NCBI RefSeq assembly: GCF_003815675.1
Contig: NZ_CP033918.1
Location: 2,356,001-2,420,000 of the forward strand
DNA from: Chryseobacterium sp. G0186
Lineage (GTDB): Bacteria > Bacteroidota > Bacteroidia > Flavobacteriales > Weeksellaceae
Direction: 5' to 3'
DNA length: 64,000 nucleotides
In this document: piece after piece, positions 8,637-18,724 of the stretch
Numbering within the stretch: position 1 is the first letter of the stretch
Layout of the letters: every line of letters starts with the position of its first letter
Program-made: the position numbers and the translations under genes
Notes under the pieces: model-generated
Told to the model about the DNA's origin: nothing
What the model saw: only the letters and a program-made list of their open reading frames with translations
The model's database searches: none

Positions 8637-9896
8637 ATGAATTTTGACCGCCTTAAAGAAAAGCTTGAGATCCTTGCTGATGCTGCGAAATATGATGTTT
8701 CCTGCTCATCAAGCGGAGGAACACGAAAGAATAAAAAAGGGGCTTTAGGAGACAGCTCCGTAAGCGGAATTTGTCATACCTATACGGAAGACGGAAGATG
8801 TGTTTCTTTGCTGAAGATTTTATTGACCAACCATTGTATTTATGATTGTGCCTACTGTGTCTCCAGAAGTTCAAATGATATTAAAAGAGCGGCATTTACC
8901 GTAGAGGAAGTGGTGGATGTAACGATTAACTTTTACCGTAGAAACTATATTGAAGGGCTATTCTTAAGCTCCGGTATTTTTAAGAATGCTGACACTACTA
9001 TGGAACGGCTTGTAAGAGTGGCTAAAAAACTACGTCTGGAAGAAAACTTCAATGGGTATATTCACCTGAAATCTATTCCGGGAGCCAGTGATGAACTGAT
9101 GCAGGAAGCCGCATTATATGCAGACAGACTTTCCGTAAACCTTGAAATTCCTACAGAAAGCGGATTAAAGCTATTGGCACCGGAAAAAAACAGGCAGGAT
9201 ATGATCAGTCCGATGCGATATATCCAAAAAGGGATCGATCAATACAAAGATGAAAAAAAACTTTTCAGAACAGTTCCTAAGTTTGCTCCGGCAGGCCAAT
9301 CTACTCAAATGATTGTAGGGGCAACCCAGGAAAATGACCTGCAAATCATCAAGGTTGCCGATCATTTTTACAAAAATTTTAACCTTAAAAGAGTGTATTA
9401 TTCCGGCTATGTTCCGGTTTTAGAGGATAAAAGACTCCCCTCTTTGACCACTGAGGTACCGATGCTCCGTGAAAACAGATTGTATCAGTCTGACTGGTTG
9501 ATGAGATTTTACGGATTTAAAGCTGACGAAATTTTGGATCCAAGTCTTCCGTTCCTTGATTTGGAGATAGACCCAAAGCTAAGCTGGGCTCTTCGACATC
9601 TGGATCAATTTCCTGTCAATATCCAAACTGCAGATTATCAGATGATCTTAAGGATTCCCGGCATTGGAGTAAAATCGGCCCAGAAAATAGTGAGTGCCAG
9701 ACGTTTTCAAATGTTGAACATGGAGCACCTCAAGAAATTAGGAGCAGCAGTAAACAGGGCCAAGTATTTTATTGATTTCAACACAGGAAATGCCTATTTA
9801 AGATACTTAACGGATAAAAATTTCAGAAAACTATTGATTGGAGGAAGTGCTTCTAAGTTTCACAATCAGTTTTCACAGCAACTAAGTTTGTTTTAA
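8637..9896 (+). CDS. Putative DNA modification/repair radical SAM protein (TIGR03916-like)
   Basis: This 419-residue radical SAM enzyme has the 4Fe-4S motif CIYDCAYC (Cx3Cx2C) at about residues 63-70. A TIM-barrel core follows, and the C-terminus has a helix-hairpin-helix DNA-binding segment (RIPGIGVKSAQKIVSARR). This combination is typical of the TIGR03916 family, distantly related to spore photoproduct lyase. Members are encoded beside a TIGR03915-type partner, exactly as here (next gene, 98 bp on). The substrate is unknown; an action on damaged or modified bases is the usual suggestion. It is divergent from mvaA. Confidence 0.92.
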   Translation: MNFDRLKEKLEILADAAKYDVSCSSSGGTRKNKKGALGDSSVSGICHTYTEDGRCVSLLKILLTNHCIYDCAYCVSRSSNDIKRAAFTVEEVVDVTINFYRRNYIEGLFLSSGIFKNADTTMERLVRVAKKLRLEENFNGYIHLKSIPGASDELMQEAALYADRLSVNLEIPTESGLKLLAPEKNRQDMISPMRYIQKGIDQYKDEKKLFRTVPKFAPAGQSTQMIVGATQENDLQIIKVADHFYKNFNLKRVYYSGYVPVLEDKRLPSLTTEVPMLRENRLYQSDWLMRFYGFKADEILDPSLPFLDLEIDPKLSWALRHLDQFPVNIQTADYQMILRIPGIGVKSAQKIVSARRFQMLNMEHLKKLGAAVNRAKYFIDFNTGNAYLRYLTDKNFRKLLIGGSASKFHNQFSQQLSLF

Positions 9897-9994
9897 TTTA
9901 AGCACAGACAGAGCTATTTTTTATAAATAAATATAACCTTTCAAGAAAAGAATTACCCCGACAATAATTATTTATTACATTTTCAGATTAAACT

Positions 9995-10753
9995 ATGACA
10001 ACTTTACTCTACGACGGAAGTTTTGATGGCCTCTTCACTGCGATATTTGAAGTTTTTGAATACCGTTATCAGGATGTTGAAATCGTAAACAGGGAAAGAT
10101 TTCATCAGGAAAATATTTTTGCAGAGATTCATGAGGTGATTACCCAAGCTGATAAATCTGAAAGGGTTTTAAGTAAATTAGAGCAAAATCTTGGCAAGAA
10201 AGGCATCTACCAACTGTTGAAGGTTTTTTTATCGGAAAGTCCCGAATTGGAACAGCTCATTCTATCTGCAGTGAGGCAATCCATAAAGTATCCCGAAGGA
10301 AATATTCTGGAAAACTTTGCTGATGCCGATATCATGAAAATTTCAAAGATTTGTAAGTCTGTGGGCAGAGAAAGCCATCGAATGACTGCTTTTGTCCGGT
10401 TTGAAAAAATGCAGGATGATGTTTTTTTCTCAAAAATAGATCCCGACTTTAATGTTCTTCCACTTATCAGAAAACATTTTAAAGACCGGTACCAGGATCA
10501 AAAATGGATGATCTATGATCTGAAAAGAAACTATGGAATTCTTTATGATCTGGAAAACTGTGAGTTTTTTTATCCTGATGAAAAATTAGATATCAACAAG
10601 TACCAGGATAAATTCCATCATGATGAGAAAAACTATCAAACTCTTTGGCAACGGTATTTTACAAAAACAAATATTGTTGAACGGAAGAATTTGAAGCTTC
10701 ATATTCAGCATGTTCCAAAGAGATACTGGAAATATTTGACTGAAAAATGGTAA
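9995..10753 (+). CDS. TIGR03915 family (DUF4130) putative DNA repair protein
   Basis: This 252-residue protein starts MTTLLYDGSFDGLFTAIFEVFEYR, the characteristic N-terminus of the TIGR03915/DUF4130 family. The C-terminal part (RNYGILYDLENCEFFYPDEK, then VERKNLKLHIQHVPKRYWKYL) also fits. The family has a distant relation to uracil-DNA-glycosylase-like folds and always seems to accompany the radical SAM gene found immediately upstream. It probably works with that gene in a DNA repair or modification reaction that is still undefined. Confidence 0.92.
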   Translation: MTTLLYDGSFDGLFTAIFEVFEYRYQDVEIVNRERFHQENIFAEIHEVITQADKSERVLSKLEQNLGKKGIYQLLKVFLSESPELEQLILSAVRQSIKYPEGNILENFADADIMKISKICKSVGRESHRMTAFVRFEKMQDDVFFSKIDPDFNVLPLIRKHFKDRYQDQKWMIYDLKRNYGILYDLENCEFFYPDEKLDINKYQDKFHHDEKNYQTLWQRYFTKTNIVERKNLKLHIQHVPKRYWKYLTEKW

Positions 10754-10877
10754 GTGAAAATTAAGGTATAGAATCCTCTGTTTATTAAAATAGCAATCAC
10801 ATTTTCCATAAGATTTTAGTATTTAGTAGTACACAAAAAACATTTGTTACCATTATAAAAATAACAGATATCTGTCA

Positions 10878-10909
10878 TTGATTTTTATAATCTCGCCAAC
10901 ATATCTTTG
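10878..10909 (+). promoter_or_regulatory. Bacteroidota-type sigma-A promoter of the first QVGINT gene
   Basis: TTG at 10878-10880, a 21-nt spacer and TATCTTTG at 10902-10909 match the Bacteroidota consensus TTG / TAnnTTTG. The ATG at 10969 would have a leader of roughly 50 nt. Confidence 0.55.
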
Positions 10910-10968
10910 TCCCCAATAAAACACACATTCAAAATACCCCCAATTCATTAACTAAAAGCACAAACAGA

Positions 10969-11985
10969 ATGATTAAGCATTGTATTCTTTTAACTTTGTT
11001 ATTTAATATCAAATTAATTGCCCAAGTGGGTATTAACACCAGTGACCCTAAGGCAACTCTAGACATAAAAGCTAAAATTCCTTCCGGTACAGATACTACT
11101 CCTGAAGGGATTTTAATTCCTAGAATTGATCGGATCAGGGCTCAGTCAATGTTAAATATAGATCTTTCAACCCTTATCTTTGTTGACAATATTTCAACAG
11201 GGACATTGGCAGGTAATGCTGTAAACATAGACAGTCCTGGCTATTACTACTTTGATGGCACTGTATGGAGAAAACAGGATTCCTCACTTTACAATACGAA
11301 CGGAACTCTTATCGGAAACCGTATTGTGGCACAGAATAATAACACATTAGCATTCACCGGGACTGTAAAAAATGCTTTTTCTGTAGATGGCACTACTTTA
11401 TCAGTAGATGCTGCGGGGCATAGGGTGGGAATAGGTACTATTTCTCCCACACAGACATTGGATATTGAAGGAACAGCCAGATTAAGCCAGAAAATTACCT
11501 CCAATACTCCGAATGTGTTGTCTAATGTACAACCGCTTTATATCAGTAACAGCAATGGAGCCATAACGTATGCCCCTAAAGGATTTACTACCTTATCGGG
11601 AGGATTCAGGCCTTCCGAAAATAGCAGTTCTTTTTTATTGGCTTCTTTGCCTAGAACAAACACAATTGTCAATGTACGTTTCGTGTGTTATGTAGATGAA
11701 AGTACTGATGCTAATAATGATAATCCGTTAGCTTATACCTATGGAGATTTTACAATAATAGGAACGGCAAATGCAAACCCTGCTAAAATTGTGGGCAACA
11801 GCATCAATATCAAGGGATCAGATGGAAATTCCAAAACCAGCACCAATACCGACACTTCAATAACCTGGAATAATACCCCAACAACGACCATATCCATTAC
11901 TCTGGATCAGACCACCGGAGAGCTTAAATTAACTGGTGACATCAATGAAAACAGCTATATGTTTGAATTTCTTGGTGGGATATAA
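10969..11985 (+). CDS. Secreted QVGINT-type protein, first tandem copy
   Basis: The protein has a signal peptide (IKHCILLTLLFNIKLIAQ) followed by VGINTSDPKATLDIKAK, the standard start of a large family of secreted flavobacterial proteins with tail-fibre or head-domain-like beta repeats. Internal motifs GIGTISPTQTLDIEGTARLS and PLYISNSNGAITYAPKGFTT repeat the theme. It ends SYMFEFLGGI. The exact role is unknown; surface or extracellular location is likely. The neighbouring gene at 12091 is a clear paralogue with the same length and layout, so this is a tandem duplication. Confidence 0.8.
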   Translation: MIKHCILLTLLFNIKLIAQVGINTSDPKATLDIKAKIPSGTDTTPEGILIPRIDRIRAQSMLNIDLSTLIFVDNISTGTLAGNAVNIDSPGYYYFDGTVWRKQDSSLYNTNGTLIGNRIVAQNNNTLAFTGTVKNAFSVDGTTLSVDAAGHRVGIGTISPTQTLDIEGTARLSQKITSNTPNVLSNVQPLYISNSNGAITYAPKGFTTLSGGFRPSENSSSFLLASLPRTNTIVNVRFVCYVDESTDANNDNPLAYTYGDFTIIGTANANPAKIVGNSINIKGSDGNSKTSTNTDTSITWNNTPTTTISITLDQTTGELKLTGDINENSYMFEFLGGI

Positions 11986-12090
11986 TACCTTATCAATCGA
12001 TTTAAACTAGAAAATGGCTAAGGCCTTCATAAGAATTTATTTCAATTAGCAGAAATAAATTTAATTATTGATAATTAAAAAACACATAAA

Positions 12091-13104
12091 ATGATTAAAA
12101 ATCAATTGAGAGGTTATGTTTTTTTGAGTTTGCTGTTAAGTAGTAAGATGACAGCTCAAATTGGCATTAATACAGTCTCTCCAAAAACTACCTTGGATAT
12201 AAAGGCAAAAACATATTCCGGAAACATTACCACACCTGAAGGCTTTTTAGTTCCCCGGATTGATAGGCTCAGAGCTCAGTCTATGATATCTATTCCCCCT
12301 TCAACACTTATATATGTAAATAATATCTCAACTGGTACACTGGCTGGCAATGCAATCAATATAGATGATACAGGTTACTACTACTTTGACAGTTCCAAAT
12401 GGAGAAAATTAGATACCTCACTTTATAATGAAAACGGAAACCTTAGCGAAAACCGCATTGTAACACAAGGTTCAAAAACATTAGCATTCACAGGTACTGC
12501 AAAAAATTCCTTCTCTGTGGATGGCAATACTTTATCAGTAGATGCAGCAGACAACAAGGTTGGAATAGGAAATATTTCGCCAGTAACGACATTAGATATC
12601 GAGGGAACCGCCCGACTAAGCCCTAACATTGCCGCAAACACACCTCCTAAATTATTTAATGCCCGTCCTTTATATATTAATAACAATAATGGTGAGATAT
12701 CTTATGCCCCAAAAGGATTTACTACCGTATCAGGAGGATATAGGCCCGGCAGCAACGTTTTGGCAACATTCCCTGTTAAAAACACTCTTGTCCGGGTACG
12801 ATTTGTATGTTTTGTGGATGCAAGTAGTGATAGTAATAATAACATAAATGAGGCTTATACGTATGGAAGTTTTACAATAATAGGAAGAGGCACCTCCAAT
12901 CCTGTTAAAATGATTGACGTCAATGTAAAGAACGTTGACGGAACTCCTAAATCTCTAACTAACAACGATGGAACATCTATAGAATGGGACAACTATGCAT
13001 TAAATCATATAACTATTTCCTTGAATCAGTCTACGGGACAACTAAGATTTTCTAATTCAAATACTGTTTTCAGCTATATGTTTGAATTCTTAGGAGGAAC
13101 GTAA
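12091..13104 (+). CDS. Secreted QVGINT-type protein, second tandem copy
   Basis: This is a 337-residue paralogue of the preceding gene: signal peptide, then QIGINTVSPKTTLDIKAK, the same central ISTGTLAGNA-IN-D-GYYYFD segment, the same GIGNISPVTTLDIEGTARLS motif and the same ending SYMFEFLGGT. Similarity runs along the whole length, with most divergence in the C-terminal third, so the duplication is not very recent. Function is unknown; export to the surface or medium is likely. Only 105 bp separate the copies. Confidence 0.8.
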   Translation: MIKNQLRGYVFLSLLLSSKMTAQIGINTVSPKTTLDIKAKTYSGNITTPEGFLVPRIDRLRAQSMISIPPSTLIYVNNISTGTLAGNAINIDDTGYYYFDSSKWRKLDTSLYNENGNLSENRIVTQGSKTLAFTGTAKNSFSVDGNTLSVDAADNKVGIGNISPVTTLDIEGTARLSPNIAANTPPKLFNARPLYINNNNGEISYAPKGFTTVSGGYRPGSNVLATFPVKNTLVRVRFVCFVDASSDSNNNINEAYTYGSFTIIGRGTSNPVKMIDVNVKNVDGTPKSLTNNDGTSIEWDNYALNHITISLNQSTGQLRFSNSNTVFSYMFEFLGGT

Positions 13105-13255
13105 ACTATTAATAGGTTTTCATATTTGCTTAAAAAATGAGATTGCCCTTTTCGGTAACCTCATTTTTTGCTTTTACCATTACCATCTTTGCAAAATATA
13201 AACAAATCAAACTATTTTATCATATAACATTTTTTTAATTTCATCAGGATCATTT

Positions 13256-13698
13256 TTGATTTTTATCTATTTCCATATTGTAGATCACTTTTTATTTAAC
13301 AAAGAGATTGTAATTAAAAACCTGAATATGTTTCTCTCGCTGATTGAGCGGATAACGCAGATTTTGATATCTATTTTAAAATTGGCTGTTGAGGGAGATG
13401 ATTTTAATTCATACTTCCATATTGTGGATAACTTTTTCTCATGATGAATTAGACTAAATTGTCTGAAAGCCTTTTCTGAGCTGTCTTTTTAATTCATTAA
13501 TTCACAAATACATAGAATAGAAAATAATCAGCAATCCCATATTGTGGATAACTTTTTTATTTAAAATCAGATGATAACTGACGACTTAAATACATTTCTT
13601 TCGCCGATTGAGCGGATGATGCAGATTTTGATATCTATTTTAAAATTGGGGTGCTGAGGGAGATGATTTTAATTCATATTTCCATATTGTGGATAACT
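13256..13698. repeat. Intergenic duplication with three perfect DnaA-box sequences
   Basis: Two copies of a roughly 165-bp unit lie at about 13271-13440 and 13535-13698. Each contains TGATTGAGCGGAT or its variant, then GCAGATTTTGATATCTATTT and GAGGGAGATGATTTTAATTC. Each unit is bordered by CATATTGTGGATAACTTT. The 9-mer TGTGGATAA (reverse complement TTATCCACA, the consensus DnaA box) occurs at 13423-13431, 13543-13551 and 13688-13696, with a degenerate copy at 13279-13287. I see no gene in 13105-13699. Confidence 0.75.
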
Positions 13699-13699
13699 T

Positions 13700-14500
13700 T
13701 TACTTCTGAATTGTCCGTAAGGCTTTTTTGACAATACATCTTGTTTCTTTTGTATTGCTTTCCCGAAGCCATTCATCGCAGATTTCCACAACAAATTCCG
13801 GTTGCGATTTGCTTGCATCATTCAGCCAGTTTCCAACACTGTCCTGTACATATTTTGATGAATCTGATTTCAGAGGTTCTAAAATTTCCAGACCCAATCC
13901 CGGATTTTCTTTTAATTCCTGAATATGTTCACACCACACTCCTCGCGGTCTTGTGGATTCACTTGCGAAGCGTCTTATATTTTCATCCGTATGGGTTGTC
14001 CATTCAGATAATATAGAAATGCTTTCTGCAAGATTATTTGAAATATCCGGACGCACCGTCATCCAACAGATTTCCCTTACTCCAAAATGATGATCTGAAG
14101 CAAAATGCTGTATCTTTTTAAGTTTTTCATTAAGCGTTAAAGAAGTATTTCCTCCAATCGTGTAAGCTGCCCAGCACCGTACCAAATCCGCTTGGTGAGT
14201 TGAAATTTTTAATAGAAATTCTTTGTCATTATTAATCAAAACCAAATCAAGAATCCCAAGCCCAATGGCTTCATTTATTGTATTTACAGTCTGCTTCTTT
14301 AGCTGATCTACCTTTTCAAGAATCGGATTCAGATATTCCCCCCAGCCATTCTGGTGCAATAAATTTTGAAGCAAAATCCGCTGATCTACTGCCAACCATT
14401 CTGTAAGATTAGCAGTTTCTATTTCTCCTCTATTGAGCTGCATTAAAATATCACTGGGAATATCCTTGATGGAGCGTGCCCCTTTTCTTTTTTCTGTCAT
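13700..14500 (-). CDS. HEAT-repeat protein resembling AlkC/AlkD-type DNA alkylation repair enzymes
   Basis: This 266-residue protein is almost all alpha helix, with paired-helix repeats. The phrase RRFASESTRPRGVWCEHI closely resembles the conserved SEGTRPR-type segment of AlkC-like DNA glycosylases, which remove alkylated bases within a HEAT-repeat fold. The flanking HHFGVREICWMTVRPDI and KYVQDSVGNWLNDASK also fit. It starts within the stop of the peroxiredoxin gene (ATGA), so the two are translationally coupled. That suggests a joint response to reactive or alkylating chemicals. Glycosylase activity is inferred from similarity only. Confidence 0.7.
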   Translation of the reverse strand: MTEKRKGARSIKDIPSDILMQLNRGEIETANLTEWLAVDQRILLQNLLHQNGWGEYLNPILEKVDQLKKQTVNTINEAIGLGILDLVLINNDKEFLLKISTHQADLVRCWAAYTIGGNTSLTLNEKLKKIQHFASDHHFGVREICWMTVRPDISNNLAESISILSEWTTHTDENIRRFASESTRPRGVWCEHIQELKENPGLGLEILEPLKSDSSKYVQDSVGNWLNDASKSQPEFVVEICDEWLRESNTKETRCIVKKALRTIQK

Positions 14501-15138
14501 AACGCTTTTATTAATTCTTCCACATCGACTCTGTTCATGTAATTTACGTCTAAAAATTTATATGTAATCACTCTATTTTCATCCGTTACGAAAACAGCTG
14601 GAACCGGAAGTGTATTGTCATTATTTTTATTGAAGTCCGAAAGATTAATCCCAAGACCTTCGTAATGAGGAAGGACAAAATCCTGTAGCTGAAAGGCTAT
14701 CCCAAGTTTTTCTGCAAATTCATTATTGTGATCTGTCAACACTTCAAATTCCAGATTATTTTTCTCACTCATGCTAAGGGAATGATCCTGGCTTTGTGGA
14801 GAAATGGCTATTAAAACAGCATTTTTATCTTTTATTCGGGAAAGATGATCCTGTAAAAATTTTAATTCCAGATTACAGTAAGGACACCAACTTCCTCTGT
14901 AAAAAGCCAACACCATTTTTTTATTCTTAAAAGCTTCACTGGAATCTATAGTTTCACCTAATGCATTCGGTAAAGAAAATTCAGGGATTTTTTCGCCAAC
15001 CTGAATGCTGTCTTCTTCGATTTTTTTTGTTTTTACATCCTCTATAGATTGGTTAAACGCATCCCATATCTCGTATGGAAGTTGTGAAGATAATTCTCTA
15101 TTCAATTGTTCTATCTGTGCTGTAAGAGTAACTGCCAT
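14497..15138 (-). CDS. Peroxiredoxin-like (AhpC/TSA superfamily) protein
   Basis: This cytoplasmic thioredoxin-fold protein of 213 residues has GEKIPEFSLPNALGETIDSS at the start of the fold and the active-site segment YRGSWCPYCNLELKF. The CPYC form with two cysteines resembles thiol-disulfide peroxiredoxin-like proteins annotated near redox regulators. It probably reduces peroxides or disulfides. The gene is divergent from an HxlR-type regulator 95 bp away, a common arrangement for redox-responsive control, and overlaps the AlkC-like gene downstream. Confidence 0.85.
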   Translation of the reverse strand: MAVTLTAQIEQLNRELSSQLPYEIWDAFNQSIEDVKTKKIEEDSIQVGEKIPEFSLPNALGETIDSSEAFKNKKMVLAFYRGSWCPYCNLELKFLQDHLSRIKDKNAVLIAISPQSQDHSLSMSEKNNLEFEVLTDHNNEFAEKLGIAFQLQDFVLPHYEGLGINLSDFNKNNDNTLPVPAVFVTDENRVITYKFLDVNYMNRVDVEELIKAL

Positions 15139-15161
15139 TATTTTAAATTTATTATTTTTAC

Positions 15162-15179
15162 AAAGGTCTAAAAGCCTTT
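15162..15179. promoter_or_regulatory. Possible operator between the peroxiredoxin and HxlR genes
   Basis: AAAGG-tctaaaag-CCTTT is a short interrupted palindrome in the 95-bp divergent intergenic region. It is a plausible binding site for the HxlR regulator, but this is inference from position and symmetry only. Confidence 0.25.
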
Positions 15180-15233
15180 ATGAATAGGCAATAACGCATA
15201 TTTTTCACCCATAGGGATAAAAAAGTCAATTTT

Positions 15234-15578
15234 ATGGAAACAAAGGGAAGAACGGAGGAAAATAAAATATGTCCATTGGAAGTAGCGGTCAACACCATTA
15301 GTGGAAAATGGAAAATCCCCATCGTTTGGCAGATTAATGAGGGAAAGAGACGTCCAAGTGAATTTTTGCGCGGCATTGCCAAGGTTGACAGAAGGGTACT
15401 CAATCAGCAGCTCACTGAAATGGTTGAAGATGGTATTCTGAAGAAACAGTCTTTTAATGAACTCCCTCCCCGGGTAGAGTATACCCTCACGGAACTTGGG
15501 GGAAAACTTGTAGAAATTCTTTGGCAATTGAATGACTGGGGGAAATTATTGATTCCAGAGGAAGAAGCTAGCAAATAA
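15234..15578 (+). CDS. HxlR-family winged-helix transcriptional regulator
   Basis: The 114-residue protein has the HxlR pattern: CPLEVAVNTISGKWKIPIVW at the N-terminus, with the conserved Cys that often senses electrophiles or disulfide stress. The winged HTH follows (RRPSEFLRGIAKVDRRVLNQ, then LTEMVEDGILKK) and the wing (PPRVEYTLTELGGKLVEIL). It is divergent from the peroxiredoxin/AlkC-like pair, so it most likely controls that pair and itself. Confidence 0.92.
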   Translation: METKGRTEENKICPLEVAVNTISGKWKIPIVWQINEGKRRPSEFLRGIAKVDRRVLNQQLTEMVEDGILKKQSFNELPPRVEYTLTELGGKLVEILWQLNDWGKLLIPEEEASK

Positions 15579-15682
15579 CTTCAAATTTTATCTATTGATC
15601 TGATGATCTCTATTTTATTAAAAAAGTATCTATTTGTATATCATATAAAAATCATCATATTTGTAAACGAATCAAATATGAT

Positions 15683-16555
15683 ATGAAAAAAATTATTTCG
15701 GGACTGGCTATTGCCATTGTTCTAGTCAATTGTACTAAGGATAAGGTATCATCCAGCCTATCTTCTGAGGAAACCAAGAAATTAGTCCCGGAAAATCCTG
15801 TATCGATTAACAGGGATAAAAATACCATCAGGGAAAGATTTTTACCTCCAAAAGATTATGAATGGCAGGATGAGAAACCTGATTCTTTTGGATATTTTAT
15901 TGAAAGCTTTAATTTAAAGCCTTATGGAAGCCAGATCTTGAAATATGACGGAACACCTATTTCCACCCAGCATCTTCATGAAGCCGTTTTTGATATTGAT
16001 ACAGGAAATAAAGACCTGCAACAGTGTGCTGATGCCGTAATCCGTCTGAGAGCTGAATATTTATACAAAATGAAAAGTTTTGATGAAATCAGGTTTCACT
16101 TTACCAGCGGTGATCTTTTCAGCTGGAATGAATATAAAAATGGAACAAGAGCTTTTGTGAATGGCAATTCTGTCAGTTTTAGAAAAACGGCGGGTTTTGA
16201 TGATTCTTATGAGAATTTTAGAAGTTATCTGGACCTCATCTTTAATTATGCAGGAACCATTTCGCTCAATAAAGAGGCACAACCTGTCTTAAAGAACTCC
16301 AATCTAAAAACCGGAGATATCCTGATTACGCCGGGAAGTCCGGGACATGTAGTTTTTATTGCAGGAGTCTGTAAAAATAAGGAAGGAAAAAGATTATTTT
16401 TATTGGGTGAAGGATTTACTCCTGCTCAATCTATACACGTGCTATCTAATCCGTTTCATAAAAAAACTTCGCCTTGGTATGACCTTGATGTGAATGCACC
16501 GGAAACCAAAACAGCCCGATATATTTTTAAACCGACAAACTTCAGAAGCTTTTAA
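15683..16555 (+). CDS. DUF4846 family lipoprotein
   Basis: The protein has a lipoprotein signal peptide ending in the lipobox-like LVNC (Cys at about residue 17), so it should be anchored to a membrane. The mature part (290 residues in all) matches the DUF4846 layout: IRERFLPPKDYEWQDEK, QQCADAVIRLRAEYLY, and GDILITPGSPGHVVFIAGVC near the C-terminus. The GSPGHV segment, with a His in a Gly-rich loop, recalls cysteine-peptidase-like folds, but I cannot assign a reaction. Confidence 0.85.
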   Translation: MKKIISGLAIAIVLVNCTKDKVSSSLSSEETKKLVPENPVSINRDKNTIRERFLPPKDYEWQDEKPDSFGYFIESFNLKPYGSQILKYDGTPISTQHLHEAVFDIDTGNKDLQQCADAVIRLRAEYLYKMKSFDEIRFHFTSGDLFSWNEYKNGTRAFVNGNSVSFRKTAGFDDSYENFRSYLDLIFNYAGTISLNKEAQPVLKNSNLKTGDILITPGSPGHVVFIAGVCKNKEGKRLFLLGEGFTPAQSIHVLSNPFHKKTSPWYDLDVNAPETKTARYIFKPTNFRSF

Positions 16556-16638
16556 TTATTTATATTCAAAACTATTGAAAAGTTACTACGATAATCTGAA
16601 CTTGTTTTTGTAAATTTGTGTTCGAAATTTTTTACTAG

Positions 16639-17625
16639 ATGAAAGAGAGTGCTGTAAAAAAGATAGCAGTTCTTACTTCAGGAGGAGACTCTCCGGGTAT
16701 GAATGCTGCATTAAGAGCGGTAGTAAGAACCGCCAATTATTATAACATCGAATGTTACGGGGTAAGAGAGGGCTACAATGGCCTTATCAGCAATGATTTC
16801 CTTAAAATGGGGGCTCGATCCGTAAAAAATATAATCAACCAAGGCGGAACGATTCTAAAGTCTGCCAGATCTGCTGAATTCAGAACCAAGGAAGGCCGTC
16901 AAAAAGCCTATGATAACTGCTTAAAGTTTGGTATCGATGGATTGGTATGTATTGGTGGAGACGGAACTTTTACCGGTGCCAAGATCTTCAGTGAAGAATT
17001 TGGGATCAGGGTAATTGGTATACCGGGAACAATCGACAATGATATTTTCGGAACAGACAACACTATTGGGTACGACACTGCTTTGAATACTGCCATGGAA
17101 GCAATTGACAAAATTCGTGATACGGCAACTTCCCACAACAGAGTTTTCTTTGTAGAGGTTATGGGCCGTGATGCTGGATTTATTGCTTTAAACAGTGGAT
17201 TAGCAACAGGTGCTCTGGATATTCTTATTCCTGAGAAGAAAGACAGCTTACAGGATCTTTTCTCTAACTTCAGAAAGGCAGAGAAAACAGGAAAGGCATC
17301 CAGCATCGTAGTGGTAGCTGAAGGTGAGAAACTGGGAAGCATCTATGATATTGCCAACAGTACAAAAGAAGAGTTCCCACAATATGATATTCGTATTGCT
17401 GTTTTGGGGCATATCCAAAGAGGAGGTTCTCCAAGCTGTGCAGACAGAGTATTGGCAAGCAGACTTGGGTATGGTGCAGTGGTAGGATTAATGGATGGGC
17501 AAACCAACGTAATGGCGGGAATGCGTTCTAATGACGTAGTGTATACGCCTATTGAAGAAGCAATAAAAAAACACAATGAAATCAACAAGGATTTGATGTT
17601 GATTTCAGAAATTTTAGCAATCTAA
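16639..17625 (+). CDS. pfkA: ATP-dependent 6-phosphofructokinase
   Basis: This glycolytic enzyme converts fructose 6-phosphate plus ATP to fructose 1,6-bisphosphate. The family motifs are all present: LTSGGDSPGMNAALRAVVR (ATP site), GGDGTFTGA, GIPGTIDNDIFGTDNTIGYDT with the catalytic Asp, EVMGRDAGFIAL, and VLGHIQRGGSPSCADR. The length of 328 residues is normal for the bacterial ATP form. A promoter -7 element, TAAATTTG, lies at 16611-16618. The gap gene follows after 32 bp, so the two form a glycolytic operon. Confidence 0.97.
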   Translation: MKESAVKKIAVLTSGGDSPGMNAALRAVVRTANYYNIECYGVREGYNGLISNDFLKMGARSVKNIINQGGTILKSARSAEFRTKEGRQKAYDNCLKFGIDGLVCIGGDGTFTGAKIFSEEFGIRVIGIPGTIDNDIFGTDNTIGYDTALNTAMEAIDKIRDTATSHNRVFFVEVMGRDAGFIALNSGLATGALDILIPEKKDSLQDLFSNFRKAEKTGKASSIVVVAEGEKLGSIYDIANSTKEEFPQYDIRIAVLGHIQRGGSPSCADRVLASRLGYGAVVGLMDGQTNVMAGMRSNDVVYTPIEEAIKKHNEINKDLMLISEILAI

Positions 17626-17645
17626 TTATTTTTATAATCTAATAA

Positions 17646-18662
<1,017 letters not shown>

Positions 18663-18688
18663 TAAGTAACGAACAATATGTAATATAA

Positions 18689-18715
18689 AACCTTCCCGAT
18701 GGGAAGGTTTTTTTA
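18689..18715 (+). terminator. Terminator after pfkA-gap
   Basis: A perfect hairpin, AACCTTCCC-GAT-GGGAAGGTT, is followed by a T-run. It lies 27 bp past the gap stop. Confidence 0.9.
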
Positions 18716-18724
18716 TTGAGTAAT

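Noticed and set aside
13256..13698. Repeats at 13.3-13.7 kb as a CRISPR array
   Set aside because: The spacing is irregular (120 and 145 bp), and the sequence between repeats is itself duplicated. This is a segmental duplication, not spacers.
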